The notes beneath the pieces are model-generated. The model made no database searches. It was not told where the DNA came from and was given only the letters and a program-made list of their open reading frames with translations. From positions 1 through 12,866 of the forward strand of contig JAGXHP010000068.1 of NCBI GenBank assembly GCA_024636135.1: DNA of 12,866 nucleotides, written 5' to 3'. A program made the translations under genes and the position numbers. The stretch is from Chloroflexota bacterium. GTDB lineage: Bacteria; Chloroflexota; Limnocylindria; QHBO01. How positions within the stretch are numbered: position 1 is the stretch's first letter; every line of letters starts with the position of its first letter. This document shows, piece by piece, positions 1 through 6,894 of the stretch.

Positions 1-83
1 CCGGCCTTGGCCAGGTAGGCGCCATTGACGAGGCCGTTGTGGCCGCCCCCCACCACGATCGCGTCGTATCGGTCCATGCCCAT
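1..83 (-). CDS. FAD-dependent oxidoreductase, N-terminal fragment (COG1233/phytoene-desaturase-like)
   Basis: Only the first 27 residues lie in the window; the gene continues past the left edge. They show a hydrophobic beta strand (DAIVVGGG) followed by HNGLVNGAYLAKA, the dinucleotide-binding Rossmann motif (GxGxxG type, here GGGHNG) with the HNGL signature typical of the phytoene-dehydrogenase-like NAD(P)/FAD oxidoreductases of COG1233. The ATG at 83 is preceded by GAGG with 5 nt spacing; a second in-frame ATG at 77 is possible. It begins 7 nt after the stop of the GcvT-like gene, so the two are almost certainly co-transcribed. In this context it may oxidise an amine or N-methylated intermediate, but the substrate cannot be read from so short a piece; carotenoid or other alcohol/amine oxidation is equally open. 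Confidence 0.8.
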   Translation of the reverse strand, partial: MGMDRYDAIVVGGGHNGLVNGAYLAKA

Positions 84-90
84 CGGTCCC

Positions 91-1290
91 TCAGGCTGTC
101 TTGCGTGCCGGGTTGTAGAGCGGAAGCCGAGCCACGCTGGCCGCCACCTGCTGATACTGGTGATCGACCGTGAACTCCAGGAAGACGCGCGTGCCGGGTT
201 TGCCGAGGTCGGGTCGCACGCGCGCCAGCGCGATGTGCTGCTGGAGGACCGGTGAGTACATGATGCTGGTTGCGTAGCCGACGCGCGTCCGATCGGCGTC
301 GTACACCATCCAGTCCTCGTGCACCGGCCGATGATCCTTCGGCGGGATCAACCCGGCGGCGCTGTAGACCCGGTCGTAGTCCTGCCAGTCGACGACCAGC
401 CCGACCATGCGCCAGCGTGACGTTTTCTCGGCGCGCTCGCGCTCGAGTGCCCGGCGGCCGATGAACGGGCGGCCGTCATCCTCCAACCCCTTGAACATCC
501 ACGCCCAACCGAGCTCCAGCGGCGTGGACCGATGGGCGTCGTTGAACGAGAACCGGCTGGAGTCGAAGTCCGCGCCCAGCAGGAGCAGCCCGGCCTCGAT
601 GCGCAGCATGTAGAGCGCGTCCATCCCATAGGGCAGCACCCCGTACCCATCGGCCGCGTCCCAGACAGCGTCCCAGACGGTGACGGCGTCGGGGCGCTCC
701 ACCCAGATCTCGTAGCCGAGGTCGCCCGTGTAGCCGGTGCGCGTCACCGTCACGGGTCGACCGGCGATGGTGCCGGTCGTGATCCCGAAGAACGGCAGCT
801 CGCGCACGGACGGGAGGAGGCGTTGCAGCAGGTCACGTGAGCGCGGGCCCTGCACCGCCAACGCGCCGATGTCCAGGCTGACCTCCTCGACCGTGACGGC
901 CAGTCTGCCGACGCGGTCGGCGAACCAGGCGAAATTCGGCTCGGCCGCCGTCAACAGGAACTCGTCCGCCCCGCGGCGTTGGATGACCCCGTCTTCCAGG
1001 ACGTAGCCGCGCTCGTCCAGCCAGGTCGTGTACTGGGCAGCGCCGGGCGCGCAGGTGCGGATGTCGCGCGCCAGCATCCCACTCAGGAATCGCTCACTGT
1101 CACGCCCCGCGATGCGGTACTTGTACAGCGGCGAGGTATCGAAGATCCCGGCGCTGTTGCGGACCGCGAAGTACTCGAACTTGTCCGAGGCCTGGTAGCG
1201 CGTCACGACGAGATGGCCGGACCAGTGCTGCCACAGGCCGGTCTCATTGAGCGCGCTGGTCCGATCATGGAACGGCGTGGTTCGGATCAT
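91..1290 (-). CDS. GcvT-like aminomethyltransferase / folate-binding family protein
   Basis: A 399-residue protein of the glycine-cleavage T-protein superfamily, whose members pass one-carbon units from an amine or sulfur donor to tetrahydrofolate. Family marks are AVRNSAGIFDTSPLYKYRIAG at the N-terminus, YTTWLDERGYVLEDG (87-101), the RTGYTGDLGYEI block (184-195), LRIEAGLLLLGAD (229-241), and a C-terminal beta-barrel with GLVVDW and GYATSIMYSP. The site usually reading DD in true T-proteins (human GGILDDLIV) reads ED here (E99-D100), so it may be a side branch (demethylase-like) rather than glycine-cleavage GcvT. No gcvH or gcvP is nearby, which supports that. The ATG at 1290 has a weak AGGG 5 nt upstream. 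It lies 157 nt after the response regulator and 7 nt before the FAD oxidoreductase, a pairing that suggests oxidative demethylation or deamination with transfer to folate. Confidence 0.85.
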   Translation of the reverse strand: MIRTTPFHDRTSALNETGLWQHWSGHLVVTRYQASDKFEYFAVRNSAGIFDTSPLYKYRIAGRDSERFLSGMLARDIRTCAPGAAQYTTWLDERGYVLEDGVIQRRGADEFLLTAAEPNFAWFADRVGRLAVTVEEVSLDIGALAVQGPRSRDLLQRLLPSVRELPFFGITTGTIAGRPVTVTRTGYTGDLGYEIWVERPDAVTVWDAVWDAADGYGVLPYGMDALYMLRIEAGLLLLGADFDSSRFSFNDAHRSTPLELGWAWMFKGLEDDGRPFIGRRALERERAEKTSRWRMVGLVVDWQDYDRVYSAAGLIPPKDHRPVHEDWMVYDADRTRVGYATSIMYSPVLQQHIALARVRPDLGKPGTRVFLEFTVDHQYQQVAASVARLPLYNPARKTA

Positions 1291-1326
1291 CGGTGCCCTG
1301 GGGTGTCTCCGTCGCGATGGGCCGAG

Positions 1327-1332
1327 AATATA
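1327..1332 (-). promoter_or_regulatory. Candidate -10 element for the GcvT-like gene
   Basis: In the 157-nt gap between the response regulator and the GcvT-like gene the minus strand carries TATATT, about 37 nt before the ATG at 1290. It stands out in an otherwise very GC-rich gap. No recognisable -35 hexamer is seen 16-19 nt upstream, so this is a weak call. If real, it would let the GcvT-like and oxidoreductase genes be transcribed apart from the transport genes. Nothing else (small gene, convincing terminator) is visible in this gap. Confidence 0.3.
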
Positions 1333-1447
1333 CCGGCTGCAGCCGTCCGCCCCGCGCCGCTCAACGGGGCCGCGACCGCCGGTCGTCCGGGTCTCGATCT
1401 CGCTCCTTGCGCCGTTCGCGGAACCTGCCCGCGGCGAGTGGGGTTCG

Positions 1448-1822
1448 TCAGTGCTGGATGGCCGCGAGCTGCGCGTCCACGGCGGCGATCAAGTCATTGA
1501 AGTCGAACGGCTTGCGCACGACCGGGGCGAGCGCCGACAGCCGGTCCGCCTCCTCGTCATCGATGGCAGTCACGAACAGGACCGGGATGTCGCGATACTG
1601 CGGTCGCTCGCGCAGCGAATGCAGGATGGTCGAGCCGAACTCGTCCGGCAACCGCTGATCGAGGACCAGCAGGTCCGGTGAGGTGCCCTCCTCGACGAGC
1701 GCGGTGTACAGCTCCTCTGCGCTTCCGAAGCCACGTGCCTCGTGGCCGACCTCGCCCAGGACAGCCAGGACCGCGGTGCGAATCAGGGGTTCGTCGTCAA
1801 CAACCCAGACGGTATGCGCCAT
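1448..1822 (-). CDS. Single-domain response regulator (receiver only)
   Basis: A 124-residue protein that is just a CheY-like receiver domain. The phosphorylation site residues are all present: acidic pair D9-D10, phospho-acceptor D55 (in LLVLDQRLPD), switch T85 (VLFVTA) and K104 (VRKPF). No output domain follows; the protein ends about 20 residues after the conserved lysine, as expected for a bare receiver. The ATG at 1822 has a strong AAGGAG 7 nt upstream and starts 16 nt after the aminotransferase stop, so it is in the same operon. No histidine kinase is seen in the window; the partner must lie elsewhere or beyond the left edge. It probably acts by protein-protein contact rather than DNA binding. 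Its role in an amine-catabolism operon is unknown. Confidence 0.93.
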   Translation of the reverse strand: MAHTVWVVDDEPLIRTAVLAVLGEVGHEARGFGSAEELYTALVEEGTSPDLLVLDQRLPDEFGSTILHSLRERPQYRDIPVLFVTAIDDEEADRLSALAPVVRKPFDFNDLIAAVDAQLAAIQH

Positions 1823-1838
1823 AGTCGCTCTCCTTCCC

Positions 1839-3149
1839 TCAGGCTCCGATTGCCTCGAGCGACTCGCCGATCACCCGCAGCGCGATCTCGACCTCCTCGT
1901 CGGTGGTCACGAGCGGCGGAATGATGCGCACCGCCTGCCCGTAGGTTCCGCAGCTCAGAAGCAGCAGGTTTCTTGCCATGGACTCTCCCAGCATCGCCTT
2001 CACCAGGTCCGGGCGCGGGGTGAGCTTCTCGCCGTCGGCGAACTCGATGGCCATCATCAGTCCTCGCCCCCGGACCTCGGCGACGTGCTGTCGGTCCTTG
2101 GCCATGGCCGAGATGGCAGACAGCATCTGGCCGCCGATGCGCTCGGCCCGCTCCGGCAGCCGCTCGTCGTCCATCACGTCGAGCGTGGCCAGGGCCGCGG
2201 CGCACGCCACGGCATTGCCGCCATAGGTGCCGCCATGCGATCCGGGGGTCAGCCGCTCGAGGAGGCTCCGCGCCGCCAGGATCCCCGACAACGGCAACCC
2301 GGACGCGATGCCCTTGGCCATGATCACGATGTCCGGTGTCGCCTCGCCCCACTCGGTCGCGAAGAATCGACCGGTGCGGCCGTAGCCGGACTGCACCTCG
2401 TCGACGGCTAGCAGGATTCCGTGCCGATCGGCGATCTCGCGCAGGGCGGGCAGGAACCCGTCGGGAGGCACGACGTAGCCACCCTCGCCGAGCACGGGCT
2501 CGACCACGATGGCAGCCACGTCGTCGGGTGACACCACGCTGGCGAAGAGCTCGTCAATTGCCGCGATCGTCGTGGCCAGGGAGGCATCGGCTCCTCCCAT
2601 GCGCAGCGGATAGGGATACGGTGCGAAGTGGATGCCGGGCAGGAGGGGATCGAAATGCGCGCGGTACTTCACGCTCGAGGTGGTCAGCGACATCGCGCCA
2701 TGGGTCCGCCCGTGGAAGCCGCCGCGGAAGGCGATGAAGGAGGTTCGTCCGGTCGCCGCCTTCGCCAGCTTCATCGTCGCCTCGACGGCCTCCGCCCCCG
2801 AATTCGAGAGGAAGAGCCCGTACTCGACGCCGGGTGCCGCGTTCGGGAAGCGCGCCGGGAGTCGCCGATGCAGCTCGAGCCCGGGCTGGTGATACACGAT
2901 GTTCTGCTGGAGGTGGATGCCGCGAGCGGCCTGCTCGCTGATGGCCGACACCACCCGGGGGTGAGCGTGTCCGGTGTTCGTGACGCCGATCCCGCACGTG
3001 TAGTCGAGGTAGCGCTCGCCCGTGGGCGTCTCGACCCACGACCCGGTGGCGCGCTCGACCACGAGGTCGGTGTAGCGCGCCCACACCGGCGGCACGCCCG
3101 CACGCAGCGCGTCCCAGTCGGTCAGAAGGTCGGTGGCGTGTTGATCCAT
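1839..3149 (-). CDS. Class III PLP-dependent aminotransferase (4-aminobutyrate/putrescine type)
   Basis: A 436-residue fold-type I aminotransferase of the GABA/ornithine/putrescine group, which moves a terminal amino group from an omega-amine to 2-oxoglutarate or pyruvate. Visible marks are the phosphate-binding region SNSGAEAVEA (115-124), FRGGFHGRTHGA (141-152), VEPVLGEGG (216-224), the PLP-nitrogen aspartate D250 in AVDEVQSGYGRTG, the Schiff-base lysine K279 in IMAKGIASGLPLSG, and a GGTYGGN block. Length matches GabT. The ATG at 3149 overlaps the end of the regulator gene by 28 nt and has AGGAG about 13 nt upstream, a rather long spacing. The reading frame stays open far upstream, but that part lies over the regulator in another frame. 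Next to Pot-type transport genes the likely substrate is putrescine, GABA or a related amine; the sequence alone cannot decide. Confidence 0.9.
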   Translation of the reverse strand: MDQHATDLLTDWDALRAGVPPVWARYTDLVVERATGSWVETPTGERYLDYTCGIGVTNTGHAHPRVVSAISEQAARGIHLQQNIVYHQPGLELHRRLPARFPNAAPGVEYGLFLSNSGAEAVEATMKLAKAATGRTSFIAFRGGFHGRTHGAMSLTTSSVKYRAHFDPLLPGIHFAPYPYPLRMGGADASLATTIAAIDELFASVVSPDDVAAIVVEPVLGEGGYVVPPDGFLPALREIADRHGILLAVDEVQSGYGRTGRFFATEWGEATPDIVIMAKGIASGLPLSGILAARSLLERLTPGSHGGTYGGNAVACAAALATLDVMDDERLPERAERIGGQMLSAISAMAKDRQHVAEVRGRGLMMAIEFADGEKLTPRPDLVKAMLGESMARNLLLLSCGTYGQAVRIIPPLVTTDEEVEIALRVIGESLEAIGA

Positions 3150-3904
3150 AGCAGTCGGGATTCTCCTGCGGCGTCGTTGCGCCAGCGATGCGGCTTGTTC
3201 GATGGGAAGCTCAGGGCGTCGCCCTCGTGCGTGAGCCGGAACGTCTCTTCGTCGCCGACCCAGATGGTGACGGCACCCGCGAGCAGGTACAGGAACTCCT
3301 CGCCCTCGTGGGCGTACGCGCCGTCGCTCGTGGCGCCACGCGCCAGGACGAAGAGCTGTGGCTCGAGTTGCGTGGCGTTGCGCGCCAGCTGTTCGATGCG
3401 CACCGCGCCGCCGGCGACCTCGAGGGAATCGCGCTCGTCGGCCCGCACGATGCGGTCGCCGGCGGCGGCCGGCGGCCCGGCAAACAGCTCCAGCATGTTC
3501 GTCCCGTAGGCCGTGGTGAGGCGCTGGAGCGTGGCCACGCTGGCGCCGGAGACACCCCGCTCGATGGCGGACAGGAAGCTGACGGACACCCCGCTGCGTC
3601 GACTCGCGTCGCGCAGGCTGAGGCCGCGGCGCGAGCGCAGCCGGCGGAGCAGACGCCCGTCCACGTGGCGATCGTCGTGGGCGCTCGTCACCGTCTCGCC
3701 CAGCATGCGGCGGATGCCCGGCGCATTCACGCGCTCCACCTGGCGCATGCGTCGGACGCTGCGCAGATGCTCGACATCGGCCTCGCTGTAGAGCCGATAG
3801 CGGCCTTCGCTGCGCGCCGGCCGCACCAGGCCCTGCCGCTCCCACAGGCGCAGCGCCGAGCGACTGACGCCGACGCGCCGCGCAACCTCGCCGATGCGGT
3901 ACAT
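3122..3904 (-). CDS. Transcriptional regulator with MerR HTH, XRE HTH and cupin domains
   Basis: A 260-residue regulator with three parts. Residues 2-70 are a MerR-type winged helix (IGEVARRVGVSRSALRLWERQGL, then GRYRLYSEADVEHL). Residues 84-140 are a Cro/C1-type helix-turn-helix (LSLRDASRRSGVSVSFLSAIERG, then TLQRLTTAYG). Residues 180-255 are a cupin_2 domain with motif 1 around H199/E203 to G210 and motif 2 G228, P234, H239, N243. XRE+cupin is the plan of PuuR, the putrescine-utilisation repressor, so a role in sensing the imported amine or a breakdown product is reasonable. The start ATG at 3904 shares its A with the potC stop (TGATG), giving translational coupling; the reading frame extends further upstream only as an overlap with potC. 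The stop lies inside the aminotransferase gene. Probably controls the operon promoter at 8082-8112. Confidence 0.88.
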   Translation of the reverse strand: MYRIGEVARRVGVSRSALRLWERQGLVRPARSEGRYRLYSEADVEHLRSVRRMRQVERVNAPGIRRMLGETVTSAHDDRHVDGRLLRRLRSRRGLSLRDASRRSGVSVSFLSAIERGVSGASVATLQRLTTAYGTNMLELFAGPPAAAGDRIVRADERDSLEVAGGAVRIEQLARNATQLEPQLFVLARGATSDGAYAHEGEEFLYLLAGAVTIWVGDEETFRLTHEGDALSFPSNKPHRWRNDAAGESRLLWINTPPTF

Positions 3905-4758
3905 CACTCGTTCAGCGAGGTTGGCCGGGCGGTCACGTCCCGGCGCTGGAGGTAGAGCCACAGCACGATGCCGACGAGCGCGACGAGGAAGATGATCGTG
4001 CCCATCACGTTGACCTGGGGCGGGACGCCGATGCGCGACGCGCCGTAGACCCAGAGCGGGAAGGTCAGTGTCTGGGCCCCGGCGGTGAACTGCGTGATGA
4101 CGAAGTCGTCGATCGACAGGGCAAACGCCAGCAGCGCCGCCGCCATGATGCCGGGGAAGATCAGCGGGAGCGTGACCTTGCGGAAGGTGGTCCACTCATC
4201 GGCCCCGAGATCCATGGCTGCTTCCTCAAGGTGGCGGTCGAACCCGGCGATCCGCGCGCGCACGGTGACCACGACGAAGCTGATGTTGAACATGATGTGG
4301 GCGATGATGATCGTCGCCATGCCGAGTGGCGCCGCCACCGAGACGAAGAGCGCCAGGAGCGAAGCCCCGAGCACGATCTCTGGCGTCGCGATCGGCAGGA
4401 AGATCAGCAGGTTCAGCGGCCCGCGCCCTCGGAACTCGTAGCGCGTCAGGGCCAGTCCGATCAACGTGCCGAGGATCGTCGCGACCGTCGTCGCCACCAC
4501 GGCCACGGTGAGGCTGTTGATGAGCGCCTGGTTGAGCGCCGGGAAGCGACTGAAGACGTTGCCCCAGTGCTCGAGCGTGAAGCCCTGCCATGCGAAGTTG
4601 AATCGACCCTGGATGTCGTTGAAGCCGAACAGGATCATGACCAGGATCGGCAGCGATAGGTAGGCGACCACCAGCGCCGTGAAGACCGGGAGGAGCGATC
4701 TGCGGAACCGCTCCCCGAAGGGGCGGCCTCGTTCGGGGGCCGGGGTGGTGCGTGCCAT
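3904..4758 (-). CDS. potC: Polyamine-type ABC transporter permease, PotC-like
   Basis: A 284-residue inner-membrane permease with six predicted membrane segments (roughly 22-46, 78-104, 113-140, 145-168, 199-222, 252-272). The EAA loop that docks on the ATPase is E179-A-A-M-D-L-G185 followed by the usual RKVTLPLIFPGI. SIDDFVITQF after the loop is characteristic of PotC/PotI-type permeases of the polyamine family. Its ATG at 4758 shares a base with the potB stop (TGATG), and its stop shares a base with the regulator start, so all three are translationally coupled. Works with the PotB-like partner as the heterodimeric channel. The name rests on family likeness; the true substrate could be putrescine, spermidine or another cationic amine. 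Confidence 0.9.
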   Translation of the reverse strand: MARTTPAPERGRPFGERFRRSLLPVFTALVVAYLSLPILVMILFGFNDIQGRFNFAWQGFTLEHWGNVFSRFPALNQALINSLTVAVVATTVATILGTLIGLALTRYEFRGRGPLNLLIFLPIATPEIVLGASLLALFVSVAAPLGMATIIIAHIMFNISFVVVTVRARIAGFDRHLEEAAMDLGADEWTTFRKVTLPLIFPGIMAAALLAFALSIDDFVITQFTAGAQTLTFPLWVYGASRIGVPPQVNVMGTIIFLVALVGIVLWLYLQRRDVTARPTSLNE

Positions 4759-5618
4759 CAGATCGTGAGCTCCTGACCGCGGAGCAGGCGGCTGTAGAAG
4801 AAGATGCTGACAAGGATGCCGGCCATCAGGATCAGGCTGAGGGCGGCCGCCTCGGGGTAGTCACGGTTGACGAGGAACAGGCGCTGGATGACGTTCCCGA
4901 TCATCGTCTCGTTCCGGCTGCCGAGCAGCTCGGCGTTGAGGTAGTCCCCGACGGCCGGAATGAAGCTGAGCAGGGACGCCGCGAAGACGCCCGAGATCGA
5001 TAGCGGCAGGGTCACGCGAAGGAAGGCCTGGAAGCGGCTGGCATACAGGTCTGTCGCCGCCTCGATCAGTCGCGGGTCGATGCGTTCGAGCGCGACGTAG
5101 AGCGGCAGCACCACGAAGGGGAGGAAGTTGTACGTGATCCCGCTGATGACCGCGATCGGGGTGGCCAGCAGCCGGAACCCCTGGTCCAGGATCCCGATCT
5201 CCTTGAGCGTGCCGAGGATGAATCCCTGGTCCGCCAGGATGAACTTCCAGCTGATGGTCCGAATGATGAAGCTCGTGAAGAACGGCAGGATCACGAGCAG
5301 CAAAAGGATGTTCTTGTATCTGCCGCCTCGGAAGGCGATCGTGTACGCCATCGGGTAGCCGATCAGCATCGCCAGGACCGTGACGATCAGCCCGTACTGC
5401 AGTGAACGCAGGAGTTGCGTGTCCCAACGGCCGATGGCCTCGGGGAAGATCCCGAAATTGAAGGTCAGCCGGTAGCCACTGGCGAGGGATCCCTCCTGGA
5501 GCGCCACCGAGGCCGTGGTGAGCAGCGGGAGCACAAAGAAGACGATGAGCCACAGGCCGCCGGGCAGCAGGAAGAGGTAGGGGACGACGCCCTTGTGATG
5601 GCGCAGCCAACCGAGCAT
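4758..5618 (-). CDS. potB: Polyamine-type ABC transporter permease, PotB-like
   Basis: A 286-residue permease. It begins with a cytoplasmic stretch and the segment PYLFLLPGGLWLIVFFVLP, and has about six membrane spans (near 13-35, 72-95, 101-125, 155-178, 208-230, 256-279). The EAA loop is E186-A-A-T-D-L-Y, followed by FLRVTLPLSISGV. The region ITYNFLPFVVLPLYVALERID before the loop is highly typical of PotB/PotH. The ATG at 5618 has GGGAGG 6 nt upstream and lies 37 nt after the potD-like stop; its own stop overlaps the potC start. Forms the membrane pore with the PotC-like protein. Confidence 0.92.
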   Translation of the reverse strand: MLGWLRHHKGVVPYLFLLPGGLWLIVFFVLPLLTTASVALQEGSLASGYRLTFNFGIFPEAIGRWDTQLLRSLQYGLIVTVLAMLIGYPMAYTIAFRGGRYKNILLLLVILPFFTSFIIRTISWKFILADQGFILGTLKEIGILDQGFRLLATPIAVISGITYNFLPFVVLPLYVALERIDPRLIEAATDLYASRFQAFLRVTLPLSISGVFAASLLSFIPAVGDYLNAELLGSRNETMIGNVIQRLFLVNRDYPEAAALSLILMAGILVSIFFYSRLLRGQELTI

Positions 5619-5655
5619 GCGGCCCCTCCCTCTCGACCTGCTGTGGTCTAGTCGC

Positions 5656-6894
5656 TCAGCCCTGGGTCACCCGCTGGAAGAGCTCGGCCCACTGGCGCTC
5701 CTCGTCCTCGTTCAGGACCTTGTAGCTGTACAGGCGCGACAGCATCTCGTCGGTCGGGAAGACGAGCGGCGATTCGGCCACCGCGCGCAGGTACTCGGCC
5801 GTCTCGGTGTCGCCATCGGCTTCCGCCTCGTCGGCGTGCTGACTGACGATTTCCTGGGCACCCGGGACCGGGGTGATGTAGTTCACCCACTCGGCAACCT
5901 GGGCGGCGATCTCGGGGCGGTACACGAAGTCCATCATGGCGAGCGCGTCATCGGGATGCTCCGCGCCCTTCGGGATCGCCATGTTGTCTGTCCACAGGAT
6001 TCCGCCCTCGTCGGGTACCACGAACTGCAGGTCCGGGTTATCGAGCTGAAGCTGGAAGACGTCGCCGGACCAGGCCATGGTGATGGCGAGGCTGCCGTTC
6101 GCGAAGTCATCGGCGTACTCGTTGCCGTAGTACCCGCGGACGCACTCCGCCTGCTCGAGCAGGATCGCCTGGGCAGCCTCGACGTCCTCGATCGTGGCGT
6201 CCTCGGGCGTGACGCCGTTGTAGAGCAACGCCAGGCTGATCACGTCGCGCATCTCGCTGAACATGCCGATCTGGCCGCAGTACTTCTGGATGAACTCCGG
6301 GTCGAACAGCTGCGCCAGTGAGGTGATCTCCTCGTCGACCAGCGCTGGGTTGTAGCCGATGCCGGTGATACCCGACTGCCACGGCACGCTGTACAGGTTG
6401 CCCGGGTCGTACGAGCGATCCTTGTACTTGTCGGCGGCATTTGCCCCAAAGTTCGGGATGTCGCGCTCGACGTCGATCTGCTCGAGATAGCCGAGCTCGA
6501 TCATGTTGCCGATCATCCAGTCGGTCACCACGATGATGTCGTGGCCTGGGTCCCGTCCGGCCTCCAGCTGGGGCTGGATCGTCCCGAAGAACGAGCTGTT
6601 GTCCTGGATCGCCTCGCTGTACGTGACGTCGATCCCCGTCTCTTCCTCAAATTGGTCGATCGTCGGTCGGTTGCCCTCGCCGTCGTCGTCGATGTAGAGC
6701 GGCCAGTTCGTGAAGTTCAAGACGCCCGATGGTTCACCACCGCCGACCGGCTGCCCGCCGCCTCCAGTCGCACCGGGTGACGCATCGTTCGAATCGCCGG
6801 GGCCGATGCCGCACGCCCCGAGAACGAGGGCCATGCTGACCCCGACCGCGGCGAAGACGCGGCTCCGTCCCGCGCGAGCCTTCATCGTGTTCAT
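5656..6894 (-). CDS. potD: Polyamine-type ABC transporter substrate-binding lipoprotein, PotD-like
   Basis: A 412-residue extracytoplasmic binding protein. It has an N-terminal signal with positive charges, a hydrophobic core and the lipobox LGAC (acylated C28), then a Gly/Pro/Ser-rich tether to about residue 57. The mature domain starts VLNFTNWPLYI and carries the type-2 binding fold. By-eye alignment with E. coli PotD places W64, E214, D217, W275, W301 and D303 at the pocket positions W34, D168, E171, W229, W255 and D257, so a polycationic amine ligand is well supported. It is longer than E. coli PotD (348) mainly because of the tether and small inserts. The ATG at 6894 overlaps the ATPase stop (ATGA). 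A second Met four codons in is an alternative start. Confidence 0.93.
   Translation of the reverse strand: MNTMKARAGRSRVFAAVGVSMALVLGACGIGPGDSNDASPGATGGGGQPVGGGEPSGVLNFTNWPLYIDDDGEGNRPTIDQFEEETGIDVTYSEAIQDNSSFFGTIQPQLEAGRDPGHDIIVVTDWMIGNMIELGYLEQIDVERDIPNFGANAADKYKDRSYDPGNLYSVPWQSGITGIGYNPALVDEEITSLAQLFDPEFIQKYCGQIGMFSEMRDVISLALLYNGVTPEDATIEDVEAAQAILLEQAECVRGYYGNEYADDFANGSLAITMAWSGDVFQLQLDNPDLQFVVPDEGGILWTDNMAIPKGAEHPDDALAMMDFVYRPEIAAQVAEWVNYITPVPGAQEIVSQHADEAEADGDTETAEYLRAVAESPLVFPTDEMLSRLYSYKVLNEDEERQWAELFQRVTQG

Noticed and set aside
1367..1390. GACCG-C-CGGTC inverted repeat between the response regulator and GcvT-like genes
   Set aside because: The 1-nt loop is sterically impossible and no T tract follows on the minus strand, so it is not a terminator.
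2628..3509. 293-codon plus-strand frame opposite the aminotransferase and regulator
   Set aside because: Composition is Arg/Gly-rich and unlike a protein; the minus-strand genes carry clear catalytic and HTH motifs.
3150..3845. Upstream extension of the aminotransferase frame to 668 codons
   Set aside because: The extension lies over the regulator gene in another frame, is low-complexity Arg/Ala/Pro, and matches nothing in class III aminotransferases, whose normal N-terminus begins near 3149.
3905..4195. Upstream extension of the regulator frame
   Set aside because: It overlaps the potC-like C-terminus and has no domain likeness; the MerR domain begins right at the ATG at 3904.
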